Shown one piece after another: positions 9,101-16,333 of a DNA stretch of 64,000 bases (positions are counted from its first letter, which is position 1; each line of letters starts with the position of its first letter). The stretch comes from Janthinobacterium sp. FW305-129 (GTDB lineage: Bacteria; Pseudomonadota; Gammaproteobacteria; Burkholderiales; Burkholderiaceae_D). The notes beneath the pieces are model-generated. The model did not search any database. It was not told the DNA's origin and saw nothing but the letters and a program-made list of their open reading frames with translations. The stretch lies in contig NZ_JACYMM010000008.1 in assembly GCF_020858115.1 (NCBI RefSeq), positions 251,798-315,797 of the forward strand, given 5' to 3'. The position numbers and the translations under genes are program-made.

Positions 9101-10237
9101 GCCAAGTGGCTGGTCAGCCATATCCAGGAATCGAGCCTGAACGTCCTGCACGGCATTTACGCCACCGTGTACGCGCCGTACTGGTACCGCCTGCTGGGCG
9201 CCAAGGTGGGCAAGGGCGCGGAGATTTCCACGGCGCTGGGCGTGGTGCCCGACATGCTGACCCTGGGCGACGACACCTTCATCGCCGACGCCGTCATGCT
9301 GGGCGACGAGCAGATCGACGGCGGCTGGATGACCATGCGCCCCACCGTCGTCTCGCACCGCAGCTTCGTCGGCAACGGCAGCTACATCCCGGACGGCACC
9401 GTGCTACCCGAACACGTGCTGATCGGCGTGCACACGCACGCGCCGCGCAATGAGCAGATGCACGGCGGCGACACCTGGCTCGGCTCTCCCCCCATGCATT
9501 TGCCCGCGCGCGAACAGGTCAGCGGCTTTGCCGAGCACCTGACCTTCAAGCCTTCCATGCTGCGCCGCCTGGGCCGCAGCCTGATCGAAGCGTTCCGCAT
9601 CGTCGCGCCGCACGCGGTGGTGATCGCCGTCGGCTATACCCTGGTGCTGGACGTGATGCCGATCGCGGGCGCCGGGCGCTGGGGCGAAGTGGTGGGCGAC
9701 CTGGCCATCGCCGGCCTGGCTTACGGCATCGGCAATTTTTTGGTGGTCGTGCTGTTCAAGTGGCTGCTGCTGGGACGCTACCGCAAGCATGCAGCGCCTA
9801 TGTGGACGCCGTTCGTGTGGATTTCGGAAGGCGTGACCAATCTGTACGAAGGCATCGCCGTGCCCAACTTCATGCGCTACCTGCGCGGCACGCCGTGGCT
9901 GCCGCTGGCCTTCCGCCTGTTCGGCTGCAAGATCGGCCGCGGCGTCTACATGGATACGACGGACATCACGGAATTCGACTGCGTGCATATCGGCGACTAC
10001 AGCGAATTGAATGCGCTGACCTGCCCGCAAACGCATTTGTTCGAAGACCGCGTGATGAAGATCGATCACGTGGAGATCGGCCAGCGCGTCTACATGGGCC
10101 CGCGCAGCTCCGTGCTATACAGCGCCAAGGTGGGCGACAACGCGCGCCTGGGACCGTTGACCCTGGTGATGAAGGGCGAGCACATCCCCGCCGGCAGCAA
10201 CTGGGCGGGATGTCCGGCCGCGCCTTTGCGTAGCTGA
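6182..10237 (+). CDS. Pls/PosA-family membrane NRPS (A-T-six TM-three hexapeptide-type domains)
   Basis: A 1351-residue synthetase with the layout of epsilon-poly-lysine synthetase (Pls) relatives. The adenylation domain (about 35-530) shows YTSGSTGKPKG (near 182), FDMSFEEIW (near 228), TYGPTEATV (near 316), YRTGDL (near 409), the GFRVELGE segment and SGKIDRKAL. A carrier domain carries LGGHS with the pantetheine Ser582. Six hydrophobic spans follow (near 680-710, 880-905, 930-955, 1140-1160 and 1180-1200, among others) around three repeated left-handed-helix acetyltransferase-like modules. There is no condensation or thioesterase domain. Reading the specificity pocket by eye gives D-M-E-H-I-L-T-V-S-K; the acidic Glu at the third position could suit a basic substrate. 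The product is unknown, probably a homopolymer or short isopeptide. Confidence 0.88.
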   Translation: MNDFTAVSPGTPSTHADILYGPPRPDLLHEEVLADLLEATARRCPEHIALIDGERRISYAELDAQAGLAASRLVAAGVKPGDIVGLWLPRGAHLLLMQAAIAKAGAAWLPVDEDTPVERLQVCLDDANGAGVVSCAQFAPRLEQAGVQRPVWTAESLLAPAAPGELLPARGTVLPEHPAYVIYTSGSTGKPKGILINQRSICHFLRSENAVLEVTQSDIVYQGFSVAFDMSFEEIWIAYLVGATLWLGPKEISGDPEALPRALAENKVTVLHAVPTLLALFAEEVPSLRLINLGGEMCPESLVERWSRPGRAMFNTYGPTEATVSCSLARLRPGEPVTIGTPLPNYGLLVLQVAESGENRPLTLLARGETGELCIIGPGLAEGYLGRPDLTVEKFLPNPWASTDDDARLYRTGDLARIDADGQVLCLGRADDQVKIRGFRVELGEIEAVLAQQPGVGTVAVLLRKDDGIDQLVAYIVGSDEAPEDALAAKTLRAALNLHLPPYMVPGRFELLPLMPRLTSGKIDRKALKAMPLSAPPAGEAGVSDVPETPAEAALFAALAKLFPGQAILRQLDFFSDLGGHSFLAARLASSLRADPAYAHMTVRDIYQNRQIGKIAAILNEVPALATPEADWTPPSAWKRWICGAAQAAAVPGLVTLRMAQWMAPFFTYHFFTGDTGDTVPRAIAASIGVFLLATLAEFAIAIAGKWLIAGRLKPGSYPLWGVTYYRWWLADRLVESAPAYLLSGSSLNSWWLRALGAKVGKEVVIGSMTLRAPDLLSIGDNVSVGNAVNFENARVERGRLLLGRIRIGDDACISSYAILEGNTQVGAFGHLEGQSALADGAAVPDGRVWTGSPARDIGPYDRASQPPRPAVSRLRLTGETVFFCFGMVLIAVLFFMPVFPSFVLIDWFDEREMMPWLQGRDVTTQLARYFLLAFPASAVLIVLTALLSAAIRWGALPRLKPGSSPVHSNLYCAKWLVSHIQESSLNVLHGIYATVYAPYWYRLLGAKVGKGAEISTALGVVPDMLTLGDDTFIADAVMLGDEQIDGGWMTMRPTVVSHRSFVGNGSYIPDGTVLPEHVLIGVHTHAPRNEQMHGGDTWLGSPPMHLPAREQVSGFAEHLTFKPSMLRRLGRSLIEAFRIVAPHAVVIAVGYTLVLDVMPIAGAGRWGEVVGDLAIAGLAYGIGNFLVVVLFKWLLLGRYRKHAAPMWTPFVWISEGVTNLYEGIAVPNFMRYLRGTPWLPLAFRLFGCKIGRGVYMDTTDITEFDCVHIGDYSELNALTCPQTHLFEDRVMKIDHVEIGQRVYMGPRSSVLYSAKVGDNARLGPLTLVMKGEHIPAGSNWAGCPAAPLRS

Positions 10238-10246
10238 TTGCAGCTG

Positions 10247-10774
10247 ATGGATTTTACGGTGCTCTGGTCGGGCGACGGCGTGCTGGCGATCGGCATCGTG
10301 CCGCCGCCGTCACGTATCGAAGCACGCGCGCACCTGCGCCAGGCCGTACGCGAGGCGGCGGCGCAATGGCGAAACCTGGACATCGAGGCGATTTCAGTGG
10401 AATCGACGCCGGGCGCCCCTCCCCGCTTGCTGCTGGCCGGACGTATAGCCAGCCTGTCGTTCAGCCATGACGAGGGCATCTCGCTGGCTGCCGTCCACCT
10501 GCATGGCGCCGTCGGCATCGACGTGATGCGCGCGCAGGATATTGCCGACTGGTTCAATCTGGCGCGCGATTACCTGGGGCCGCAGGTAGTAGCGGAACTG
10601 GCCGCCAGCCCCGCCGAACAGCGGCCCTTGGCGCTGGCGCGGGCGTGGACGGCGCGCGAGGCGGCGCTCAAGTGCGCGGGCTTGCCGCTGGCGGAATGGG
10701 ACGGGATCGCGCCAGCTTGCCGCCTGCAAGCTTTGAGCTTGTCGGCACCGTATGTAGCGACGCTGGCATATTAG
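10247..10774 (+). CDS. 4'-phosphopantetheinyl transferase (Sfp/AcpT superfamily)
   Basis: A 175-residue protein with the superfamily motifs GIDVM (Mg-binding Asp, near residue 88) and WTAREAALKCAG (near residue 137). It would load phosphopantetheine from CoA onto the carrier-domain serine of the upstream synthetase. It begins 10 bases after the synthetase stop, so the two genes are one operon and the partner assignment is strong. ATG 10247 is chosen; an in-frame TTG at 10238 is possible. The protein is short for the Sfp class and lacks part of the N-terminal half, closer to the single-lobe AcpS/HetI-like size. Confidence 0.8.
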   Translation: MDFTVLWSGDGVLAIGIVPPPSRIEARAHLRQAVREAAAQWRNLDIEAISVESTPGAPPRLLLAGRIASLSFSHDEGISLAAVHLHGAVGIDVMRAQDIADWFNLARDYLGPQVVAELAASPAEQRPLALARAWTAREAALKCAGLPLAEWDGIAPACRLQALSLSAPYVATLAY

Positions 10775-10869
10775 TCCTCCTTGCCCTCGGCCGCCCCGCC
10801 GATCTGGACGAAAATCAGTTTTACGATAATACTGATGAGCAGTCCCAGTACCCCGAGCAATTCCAGCAT
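10771..10869 (-). CDS. 32-residue single-span membrane microprotein
   Basis: The product reads MLELLGVLGLLISIIVKLIF followed by a charged tail ending GKED. A clear AAGGAAAG Shine-Dalgarno sits 6-13 bases upstream of the ATG, which is why this start is preferred over the longer frame from 10986. It is antisense at its end to the transferase stop. Hydrophobic microproteins of this type are often real but overlooked; its function is unknown. Confidence 0.5.
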   Translation of the reverse strand: MLELLGVLGLLISIIVKLIFVQIGGAAEGKED

Positions 10870-10972
10870 GGTCTTTCCTTTGCAGTGACGGCAGATCAAT
10901 CCACTGTAGCGTGAACGCCGGGGCAAGGCTAATATCAAATCAGGCAGTCTCCGATCTCGAAAAGGCATACGA

Positions 10973-11881
10973 TTGATTTCCATCAAACAGTTCCGCTATT
11001 TTGTCGAAGTCGTCGATGCGGGCAGCTACTCGCGTGCGGCGGAAAAGTTATATATCGCGCAGTCGGCCCTGAGCCGGCAGATCAAGGAACTGGAAAGCGA
11101 GGTGCAAGCGCTGCTGCTGACGCGCGACGCGCGCCATATCGAACTCACGCCGGCCGGACAGGTATTCTACGAACGGGCCAAACGCATCCTCGACGACATC
11201 GACGAAACCGTGCGCCAGACACGCCACGTGGAACAAGGGGCGCAAGGCATCATCCGCCTGCTGCATTCGAGTTCCGTCACCCTCACGCCCGCCATCGGCG
11301 CCGTGCTGAACCGCCTGCTGGCGCAATTCCCCGGCGTTTCGCTCGATGTATCAAAGGGATCGTCGGAAAACCAGGCGTTTGATATCGAGGAAGGCCGCGC
11401 CGACCTGGGACTCGTGCGCCTGCCCACCCTGCGCAAGCACGCCAACATCGTCGTGCGCGAACTGTACGCGGAAAAGCTGGTGGTGGCCGTGTCGTCGGCC
11501 TCGCCGCTTGCTGCCCTGGAGCGCACGACGATCGCCGCCCTGCGCGATGAAGCCTTCGTCTCGATCCCGCACAAGGACCGCGGTGGCCTCAGCTACCTGG
11601 TGGCGGGCCTGTGCCTGGCGCAGGGCTTCTTTCCGAAGGCGGCGCGCGCCCTGTCGCGCAAGACGTCGCAGCTGAACCTGATCGAGGCCAACATGGGCAT
11701 CGCCATCGTCCCCGACAGCATGCGCCTGGTGGCGCCGCCCGGCGTGCGTTTTATCGCCCTGCCAGAAGAGGAATCGCACTCCGTCGTGGGCCTGATCTCG
11801 CCGCGCGCGGCCAGCGGCATGGTGGCCGCGTTTACGGAAGCGTTCGTGCGCGAGATGAACGCGTCGGCAACGGCGGCTTAA
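10973..11881 (+). CDS. LysR-family transcriptional regulator
   Basis: A 302-residue LysR regulator. The winged helix-turn-helix is at residues 1-60 (FRYFVEVVDAGSYSRAAEKL and QSALSRQIKELE), followed by the periplasmic-binding-like effector domain. The start is TTG 10973, with AAAGG 7 bases upstream; no ATG gives the conserved MxSIKQFRYF beginning. The N-terminal sequence is like the Cbl/NAC-like 'nitrogen assimilation' type of LysR. It follows the NRPS genes but is separated by the microprotein, so its target cannot be read from position alone. Confidence 0.88.
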   Translation: MISIKQFRYFVEVVDAGSYSRAAEKLYIAQSALSRQIKELESEVQALLLTRDARHIELTPAGQVFYERAKRILDDIDETVRQTRHVEQGAQGIIRLLHSSSVTLTPAIGAVLNRLLAQFPGVSLDVSKGSSENQAFDIEEGRADLGLVRLPTLRKHANIVVRELYAEKLVVAVSSASPLAALERTTIAALRDEAFVSIPHKDRGGLSYLVAGLCLAQGFFPKAARALSRKTSQLNLIEANMGIAIVPDSMRLVAPPGVRFIALPEEESHSVVGLISPRAASGMVAAFTEAFVREMNASATAA

Positions 11882-12555
11882 CCTTCCGCATACAGCGCCG
11901 CATCCGCGTCGCGCACGGCCGCCATCAGCAAGGCCAGCTTCATGACATCGAGCTTGCCGTCCGTGCGCACGCGCGAGCACAGGTCGATGCCGTAGGGGCG
12001 CACCTGGCGCAGGGCCTCCATCACGTTGTTCGCATCGAGGCCGCCAGCGAGGAAGACGGGACGGGGACTGGCGCGCACGAAGCGCGCGCTGATGGACCAG
12101 TCGTGCGTGCGGCCCGTGCCGCCCAGTTCCGGGACCGGCGCGCCAGGGCGGCCCGAATCGAGCAAAAAGGCATGCACGTGGGGCGCATAGGCGGGAATCA
12201 ACTCCAGCGCCTGCGGCCCTTCCACGTGGATCACCTGCACGCGCCGCACGTGCGGCAGCAGGCGCGCCAGCTCAGCGACTTCGCCGGGATCGACATGCCC
12301 GACGATCTGCACGGTGGATGGCTGCGTGGCGTGCACGTGTTCGACGATGGCTTGCGCCGTCGTTTCGGACGTCAACAGGAAGGTGGCCACGGGCGGAGGC
12401 GTCCAGGCGGCGATCTGCGCGATGCGCGCGTCGGGAATCGGGCCAGGGCCGGACGGCATGGCCGCCACCAGGCCCAGCGCGTCGGCGCCGGCGGCAATCG
12501 CCAGTTGCGCTTCGTCGATGGAAGCGATGCAGCAGATCTTGATGCGGGTTCTCAT
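11878..12555 (-). CDS. TrpF-like (phosphoribosylanthranilate isomerase family) barrel protein
   Basis: A 225-residue TIM-barrel protein of the TrpF family. Normal TrpF begins KICG, with the Cys acting as general base; here the segment is KICC, so the catalytic Cys is kept but the following Gly is lost. The phosphate-binding end of the barrel is recognisable (GGTGRTHDWS near residue 144, FLAGGLDANNV near 168, GIDLCSRVRTDGKLD near 190). The usual FxxxSPR segment is replaced by AAMPSGPG. It is not next to other trp genes and is tail-to-tail with the LysR gene (4-base overlap). It could be a paralog with a different sugar-phosphate substrate. Confidence 0.75.
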   Translation of the reverse strand: MRTRIKICCIASIDEAQLAIAAGADALGLVAAMPSGPGPIPDARIAQIAAWTPPPVATFLLTSETTAQAIVEHVHATQPSTVQIVGHVDPGEVAELARLLPHVRRVQVIHVEGPQALELIPAYAPHVHAFLLDSGRPGAPVPELGGTGRTHDWSISARFVRASPRPVFLAGGLDANNVMEALRQVRPYGIDLCSRVRTDGKLDVMKLALLMAAVRDADAALYAEG

Positions 12556-12682
12556 GGCCTTGCGTGTTCAAATGAAATGATCAACATTACAACACAGGGC
12601 GGCGCACGCGCCAAGACACGCGGTCAAGGCCCCGCACGATAGTGTGCCAGAATGGCGTCATTACCCACTTCACGAGGAATCC

Positions 12683-12910
12683 ATGGCCGACTACAAGAAC
12701 CCCAGCTACGTGGCCCGCTCCATGCACCCGCGTTTCGATGAATTGACGTCGCCCGGTGAAGCCGTGCCGTATTCGGGCATCTACCGCTGCGACGGCTGCG
12801 CGCACGAAATCGTGTCGACGGAAGGCCACGTCATGCCGCCGCAAAACCACCATCAGCACAGCAGCGAGCAGGGGCCTATCCTCTGGCGGCTGATCGTCAG
12901 CCCGCGCTGA
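12683..12910 (+). CDS. Small protein with one CxxC pair, unknown function
   Basis: A 75-residue protein. ATG 12683 has a GAGGAA site just upstream. The core YSGIYRCDGCAHEIVSTEGH contains one CxxC, followed by the His-rich PPQNHHQHSS and then GPILWRLIVSP. This looks like a half zinc ribbon whose second ligand pair may be histidines. I recognise it as a conserved small betaproteobacterial type but cannot name a function. Confidence 0.7.
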   Translation: MADYKNPSYVARSMHPRFDELTSPGEAVPYSGIYRCDGCAHEIVSTEGHVMPPQNHHQHSSEQGPILWRLIVSPR

Positions 12911-12983
12911 TTGACAGGCGCCAAATGGCGGACGATACTGGATTTATCCCGGATCGCCATTGGAACGTCACTGGAACACCAGC

Positions 12984-13388
12984 ATGCGCATCGTCGATTT
13001 TGAAGTCCGCAAGGAGTGTCCGCCGCAGCTGTGCGACTGCGAACGCGAGCGGCTGCTCGACGATGCGCAGGCGGACCTGTCCATCCTGCGCCTGAACCTG
13101 GCGGAAGAAAAGCGCCTGCTGGCGCATATCGAGGGCATCGCCACCTATGCACAGCTGCAGAAGCTGCAACTGCTGTTGAAGAGCAACCTGGGCGTGGAAT
13201 TGCAGATTGCACCGGGCAGCGGCGAAGTGCGCAGCGTGCGCGGCTTCCAGATCCGCCTGCTGGAGCAACCGGGCCTGTGCCGCAAGACGCGCGCCGCCAT
13301 TCCGGCCGCCGTGCGGCGCTGCCTGGCCGCGCACCCCGAGATCGCGTTTGCGATTTTGAATGAAAACGATTTGCTCGGTGGGGTGTGA
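12984..13388 (+). CDS. Hypothetical protein, 134 residues
   Basis: I do not recognise this family. ATG 12984 is preferred to the in-frame TTG 12960. The N-terminus has a Cys cluster (ECPPQLCDCERER, near residues 11-23), followed by a helical, possibly coiled-coil stretch (residues 25-75) and a mixed C-terminal part. It is convergent with the RlmN-like gene, and a palindromic element separates the two. Confidence 0.6.
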   Translation: MRIVDFEVRKECPPQLCDCERERLLDDAQADLSILRLNLAEEKRLLAHIEGIATYAQLQKLQLLLKSNLGVELQIAPGSGEVRSVRGFQIRLLEQPGLCRKTRAAIPAAVRRCLAAHPEIAFAILNENDLLGGV

Positions 13389-13393
13389 GCCGA

Positions 13394-13481
13394 GTAGGTC
13401 GGATTAGCGGGCACCGCGTAATCCGACATCATTGTTGGCGTATGGGCGAATGTCGGATTACGCTCCGCTAATCCGACCTAC
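13394..13481. repeat. Palindromic intergenic element between convergent genes
   Basis: The left arm GTAGGTCGGATTAGCG continues to CGTAATCCGACAT, and the right arm ATGTCGGATTACG continues to CGCTAATCCGACCTAC. Together they form a long stem around a ~20-base loop. Such GTAGGTCGGATTAGCG elements are common dispersed repeats in Burkholderiales. The right arm supplies the TAG stop of the RlmN-like gene. Its position between two 3' ends suits a bidirectional terminator. Confidence 0.8.
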
Positions 13482-14512
13482 GCCGTCACGCTGGCACGGA
13501 TGGGAATGACCCTGCCCTTCGCTTCGCGCGCCCTTAACTGCCCGCATCCCCCTTCCACGTCCTGCCCGGCTGAATCGCGCAATTTGGTCAGCACGCCCCG
13601 CGCGTGCAGGGCGGCGGCGATCGCCCGCGCCTTGTCCCAGCTGGGGCGCCTGAACGGCAAGTCATCGATGGTGTTGTACGGGATCATGTTCAGCACGGCG
13701 TACTTGTCCTGCAAGAGCGCCACGATGCCGTCCATCTCGTCCTCGCCATCATTGACGCCTTCCATCAGGGTCCATTGATACTGCACCGGGTAGCCGGTCA
13801 GGCGCGCATACGACTCGCCGAAGTCCACCAGCTCGCGCGGGGATAATTTGGGCGCGCGCGGCAGCAACTGTTCGCGCAGCGCCGGCTTGGTCGTGTGCAG
13901 CGACAGGGCCAGCGCTGGTTTGACACGCCCCTGCGGCAAGCGCTCGAAGGCGCGCGGGTCGCCCACGGTGGAAAACACGAGGTTCTTGTGGCCAATATTG
14001 CCCTCGGTGCCCAGCAGCTCGATCGCTTCCATCACATTGTTCAGGTTATGCGCCGGTTCGCCCATGCCCATGAAGACGACTTTTTTCACGGGACGCAGAG
14101 TGCGCGCCAGCACCACCTGCGCCACGATTTCGCCGCTGGTGACTTGCCGGATCAAGCCGTCGCGGCCCGTCATGCAGAACTGGCAGCCGACGGCACAGCC
14201 CACCTGGCTCGACACGCACAGGCCGTCGCGCGGCAGCAGCACGCTTTCCACCGTCTGCCCGTCGTGCAGCCCCACCAGCAGGCGCGCCGAACCGTCCGCG
14301 CCCGGATGGCTGCTGAGCAGTTTCAGCATGCCCTGCAATTCGAGGTCGAGCGCGGGCAGGGCCTCGCGCACGGGCAGCGGCAGGAAGTCCTCGGCGCGGC
14401 GCCGGCCCTGGTCGTGCGGCTGCCCTTGTATCCAGTCGCGCAGCACGCGCTGTTCGTGCAGGGGCTTGGCGCCCAGGGCGCGCAGGCGCTGGCGCAGATG
14501 ATCGATTTGCAT
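13478..14512 (-). CDS. RlmN/Cfr-family radical SAM RNA methyltransferase
   Basis: A 344-residue radical SAM enzyme of the family that methylates C2 of adenosine in 23S rRNA (A2503) and some tRNAs. The cluster motif CAVGCQFC is near residue 110, preceded by SSQVG, and VFMGMGEPAHNLNNV follows near 150. A conserved Cys in the SAGQDVEGGCGQLR tail near residue 328 acts as the methyl-carrying Cys of the family. The housekeeping rlmN of betaproteobacteria normally lies near ispG and hisS; this copy stands alone, so it may be a second paralog. For that reason I leave the symbol blank. Confidence 0.82.
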   Translation of the reverse strand: MQIDHLRQRLRALGAKPLHEQRVLRDWIQGQPHDQGRRRAEDFLPLPVREALPALDLELQGMLKLLSSHPGADGSARLLVGLHDGQTVESVLLPRDGLCVSSQVGCAVGCQFCMTGRDGLIRQVTSGEIVAQVVLARTLRPVKKVVFMGMGEPAHNLNNVMEAIELLGTEGNIGHKNLVFSTVGDPRAFERLPQGRVKPALALSLHTTKPALREQLLPRAPKLSPRELVDFGESYARLTGYPVQYQWTLMEGVNDGEDEMDGIVALLQDKYAVLNMIPYNTIDDLPFRRPSWDKARAIAAALHARGVLTKLRDSAGQDVEGGCGQLRAREAKGRVIPIRASVTA

Positions 14513-14521
14513 GGAGTCTGA

Positions 14522-14560
14522 ATAAAAAAACGGCGCGCAGGAATGAAGCCGGCGCGCCGT
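14522..14560 (-). terminator. Rho-independent terminator of the yjdM-like gene
   Basis: On the minus strand, the stem ACGGCGCGC/GCGCGCCGT is followed by a run of seven T. It lies directly after the stop at 14577. Confidence 0.85.
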
Positions 14561-14576
14561 GTTACAGGTAAAAGCC

Positions 14577-14918
14577 TTACACCTTCTTGACGAACTCGGT
14601 TTTGAGGCTCATGGAACCGAAGCCGTCGATCTTGCAGTCGATATCGTGGTCGCTGTCGACCAGGCGGATGTTCTTGACCTTGGTGCCCATCTTGACGACA
14701 CCGCCGCCGCCCTTCAATTTCAAGTCCTTGATGACGCTGACCGTGTCGCCATCCTGCAGGATATTGCCGGCCGAATCGCGGTACACCTTGGCGCCCTCTT
14801 CCGCCGCTTCTGCAGCCGTGGCCGACCATTCATGCGCGCATTCAGGGCAGATCAACTGGCTGCCGTCTTCGTACGTGAATTCGGATTGGCATTGCGGGCA
14901 TGGTGGTAATGTGCTCAT
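14577..14918 (-). CDS. yjdM: YjdM/PhnA-domain zinc-ribbon protein
   Basis: A 113-residue protein with an N-terminal zinc ribbon (CPQC near residue 7, CPEC near residue 24) and the C-terminal YjdM/PhnA domain ([16 protein letters not shown] and [11 protein letters not shown]). The PhnA name is historical; a phosphonate role is not established. ATG 14918 gives the usual [10 protein letters not shown] start; the longer frame from 14984 has no support. It is a single gene with its own terminator. Confidence 0.88.
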   Translation of the reverse strand: MSTLPPCPQCQSEFTYEDGSQLICPECAHEWSATAAEAAEEGAKVYRDSAGNILQDGDTVSVIKDLKLKGGGGVVKMGTKVKNIRLVDSDHDIDCKIDGFGSMSLKTEFVKKV

Positions 14919-15009
14919 TTTCTTCTCTGTCTGGTGAACAGCGCGTGCTGTAAAAGCCGACATTATACGGCCTACGCCCCGCATCAGCGTGCTTTTTTCC
15001 CCATCATTA

Positions 15010-15972
15010 TCAAGGCCGGCGAATAATTTCGATGGTGCTGTGGACGATTTCCTCGTGGATGCCGATGCGCGCGCGCAGCTGGGCGGCCGTCAGGCTGGCA
15101 TCGCGGCTGACGACGGACAAGGCGCACGAATACAGCTGCTTGCCCACTCGCCACACGTGCAGGTCGACGATGCGCGGCGTGTCGCCGGCGCTTTCCACTT
15201 CCACCACCTCGCGGATTTCGTCCACCACGGGATGGTCCATTTCGCGGTCCAGCAAGACCTTGCCCGTCTCCTGCATCAGCTTTTTCGCCCACAGGGCCAC
15301 CAGCACGGCACCCGCGATGCCCATCACGGGATCGAGCCACTGCCAGCCGTAAGCCCACGCGCCGGCCAGCGCCACGATGGCCAGCACGGAGGTGGCGGCG
15401 TCGGCCAGCACGTGGATGTAGGCGGCCTTCATGTTCAGGTCTTCGCCATGGCCGTGATGGTCGTGGTGGTGGTCATGGCCGCCGTGGTGGTCATGCCCGT
15501 GATCGTGGTGGCCACCGAGGATCAGCGCGCACACGAGGTTCACCAGCAGGCCGAAGGCCGCCACCGCCATCGCCTGCGGATAATGGATGGGCTGCGGCGA
15601 GAACAGCCGCTCGACGGAAGCGGCCACCATCAGCACGGCCACGCCCAGCAGCAGGATGGCGCTGGTGTAGCCGGCCAGCACCTCGATCTTCCACGTGCCG
15701 AAGGCAAAGCGGGGGTCGCGCGCATAGCGGCGCGCCGCCGCATACGCAAAGGCGGCCAGGCCGATGGCCAGCGCGTGCGAACTCATATGCCAGCCATCGG
15801 CCAGCAGGGCCATGGAGTTGTACCACCAGCCGGCGACGATTTCCAGCACCATGGTGGCCAGGGTGATCCACATGACGATGCGCGCGCGGCGTTCCGCCTT
15901 GCCATTGCTGCTGTCAAAAACGTGTTCGTGCTGCCAGGCGGAGAGGTCTTCGCTCAGGGATGGCGTTTTCAT
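15010..15972 (-). CDS. dmeF: DmeF, cation diffusion facilitator for Co(II)/Ni(II) efflux
   Basis: A 320-residue CDF transporter of the inner membrane that exports divalent metals by proton exchange. It has six membrane spans. A long His/Asp/Gly-rich loop between spans 4 and 5 (near residues 155-180) is typical of DmeF and probably gathers metal. A cytoplasmic C-terminal domain follows ([16 protein letters not shown]). It starts 10 bases after the dmeR stop, and the pair shares the DmeR operator, which favours Co/Ni over Zn. Confidence 0.88.
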   Translation of the reverse strand: MKTPSLSEDLSAWQHEHVFDSSNGKAERRARIVMWITLATMVLEIVAGWWYNSMALLADGWHMSSHALAIGLAAFAYAAARRYARDPRFAFGTWKIEVLAGYTSAILLLGVAVLMVAASVERLFSPQPIHYPQAMAVAAFGLLVNLVCALILGGHHDHGHDHHGGHDHHHDHHGHGEDLNMKAAYIHVLADAATSVLAIVALAGAWAYGWQWLDPVMGIAGAVLVALWAKKLMQETGKVLLDREMDHPVVDEIREVVEVESAGDTPRIVDLHVWRVGKQLYSCALSVVSRDASLTAAQLRARIGIHEEIVHSTIEIIRRP

Positions 15973-15982
15973 GACGATCTCC

Positions 15983-16258
15983 TTATTTGAGGTAGGTGCG
16001 CAGGATGCCCGCGATGTCGTCGGCGCCCCTGGCCCGCTCCTCGCCGGAGATATCGGGACTGGCCACGTGCTCGCGCAAGTGCTCTTCGATGACTTCCGCC
16101 ATCAGGCCATTGACGGCGCCGCGCACGGCGGCGATCAGCTGCAGCACTTCGCCGCAGTCGCGGCCCTCTTCCAGGCCCCGCTCCAGGCCTTCCACCTGTC
16201 CCTTGATGCGCTTGACGCGATTGAGCAGCCTGGTCTTGTTGTGTGCCGTGTGGCCCAT
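15983..16258 (-). CDS. dmeR: DmeR, CsoR/RcnR-family metal-sensing repressor
   Basis: A 91-residue all-helical repressor of the CsoR/RcnR family. The typical family core is visible: RVKRIKGQVEGLERGLEEGRDC (residues 14-35, with the metal-site Cys35), then the VNGLMAEVIEEHLREHV helix with its His ligand. The RcnR-like N-terminal His residues (MGHTAHNK) are present. Metal binding releases the repressor from DNA. It is first in the operon with dmeF and has its operator directly upstream, so autoregulation is likely. Confidence 0.88.
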   Translation of the reverse strand: MGHTAHNKTRLLNRVKRIKGQVEGLERGLEEGRDCGEVLQLIAAVRGAVNGLMAEVIEEHLREHVASPDISGEERARGADDIAGILRTYLK

Positions 16259-16272
16259 GATTCACCCCGATA

Positions 16273-16296
16273 AATACTATAGGGGGGTATACTATC
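16273..16296. promoter_or_regulatory. DmeR operator upstream of dmeRF
   Basis: Two inverted TACTATA/TATACTA-like arms flank a run of six G (16282-16287). This has the form of the DmeR box known from Rhizobium (inverted ATAGTATA arms around a C6/G6 core) and of RcnR-type operators. It lies 15 bases before the dmeR start. Confidence 0.85.
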
Positions 16297-16333
16297 AGAA
16301 GCCGCCACGGTTACGTCAAAAGGCATACCCGCC

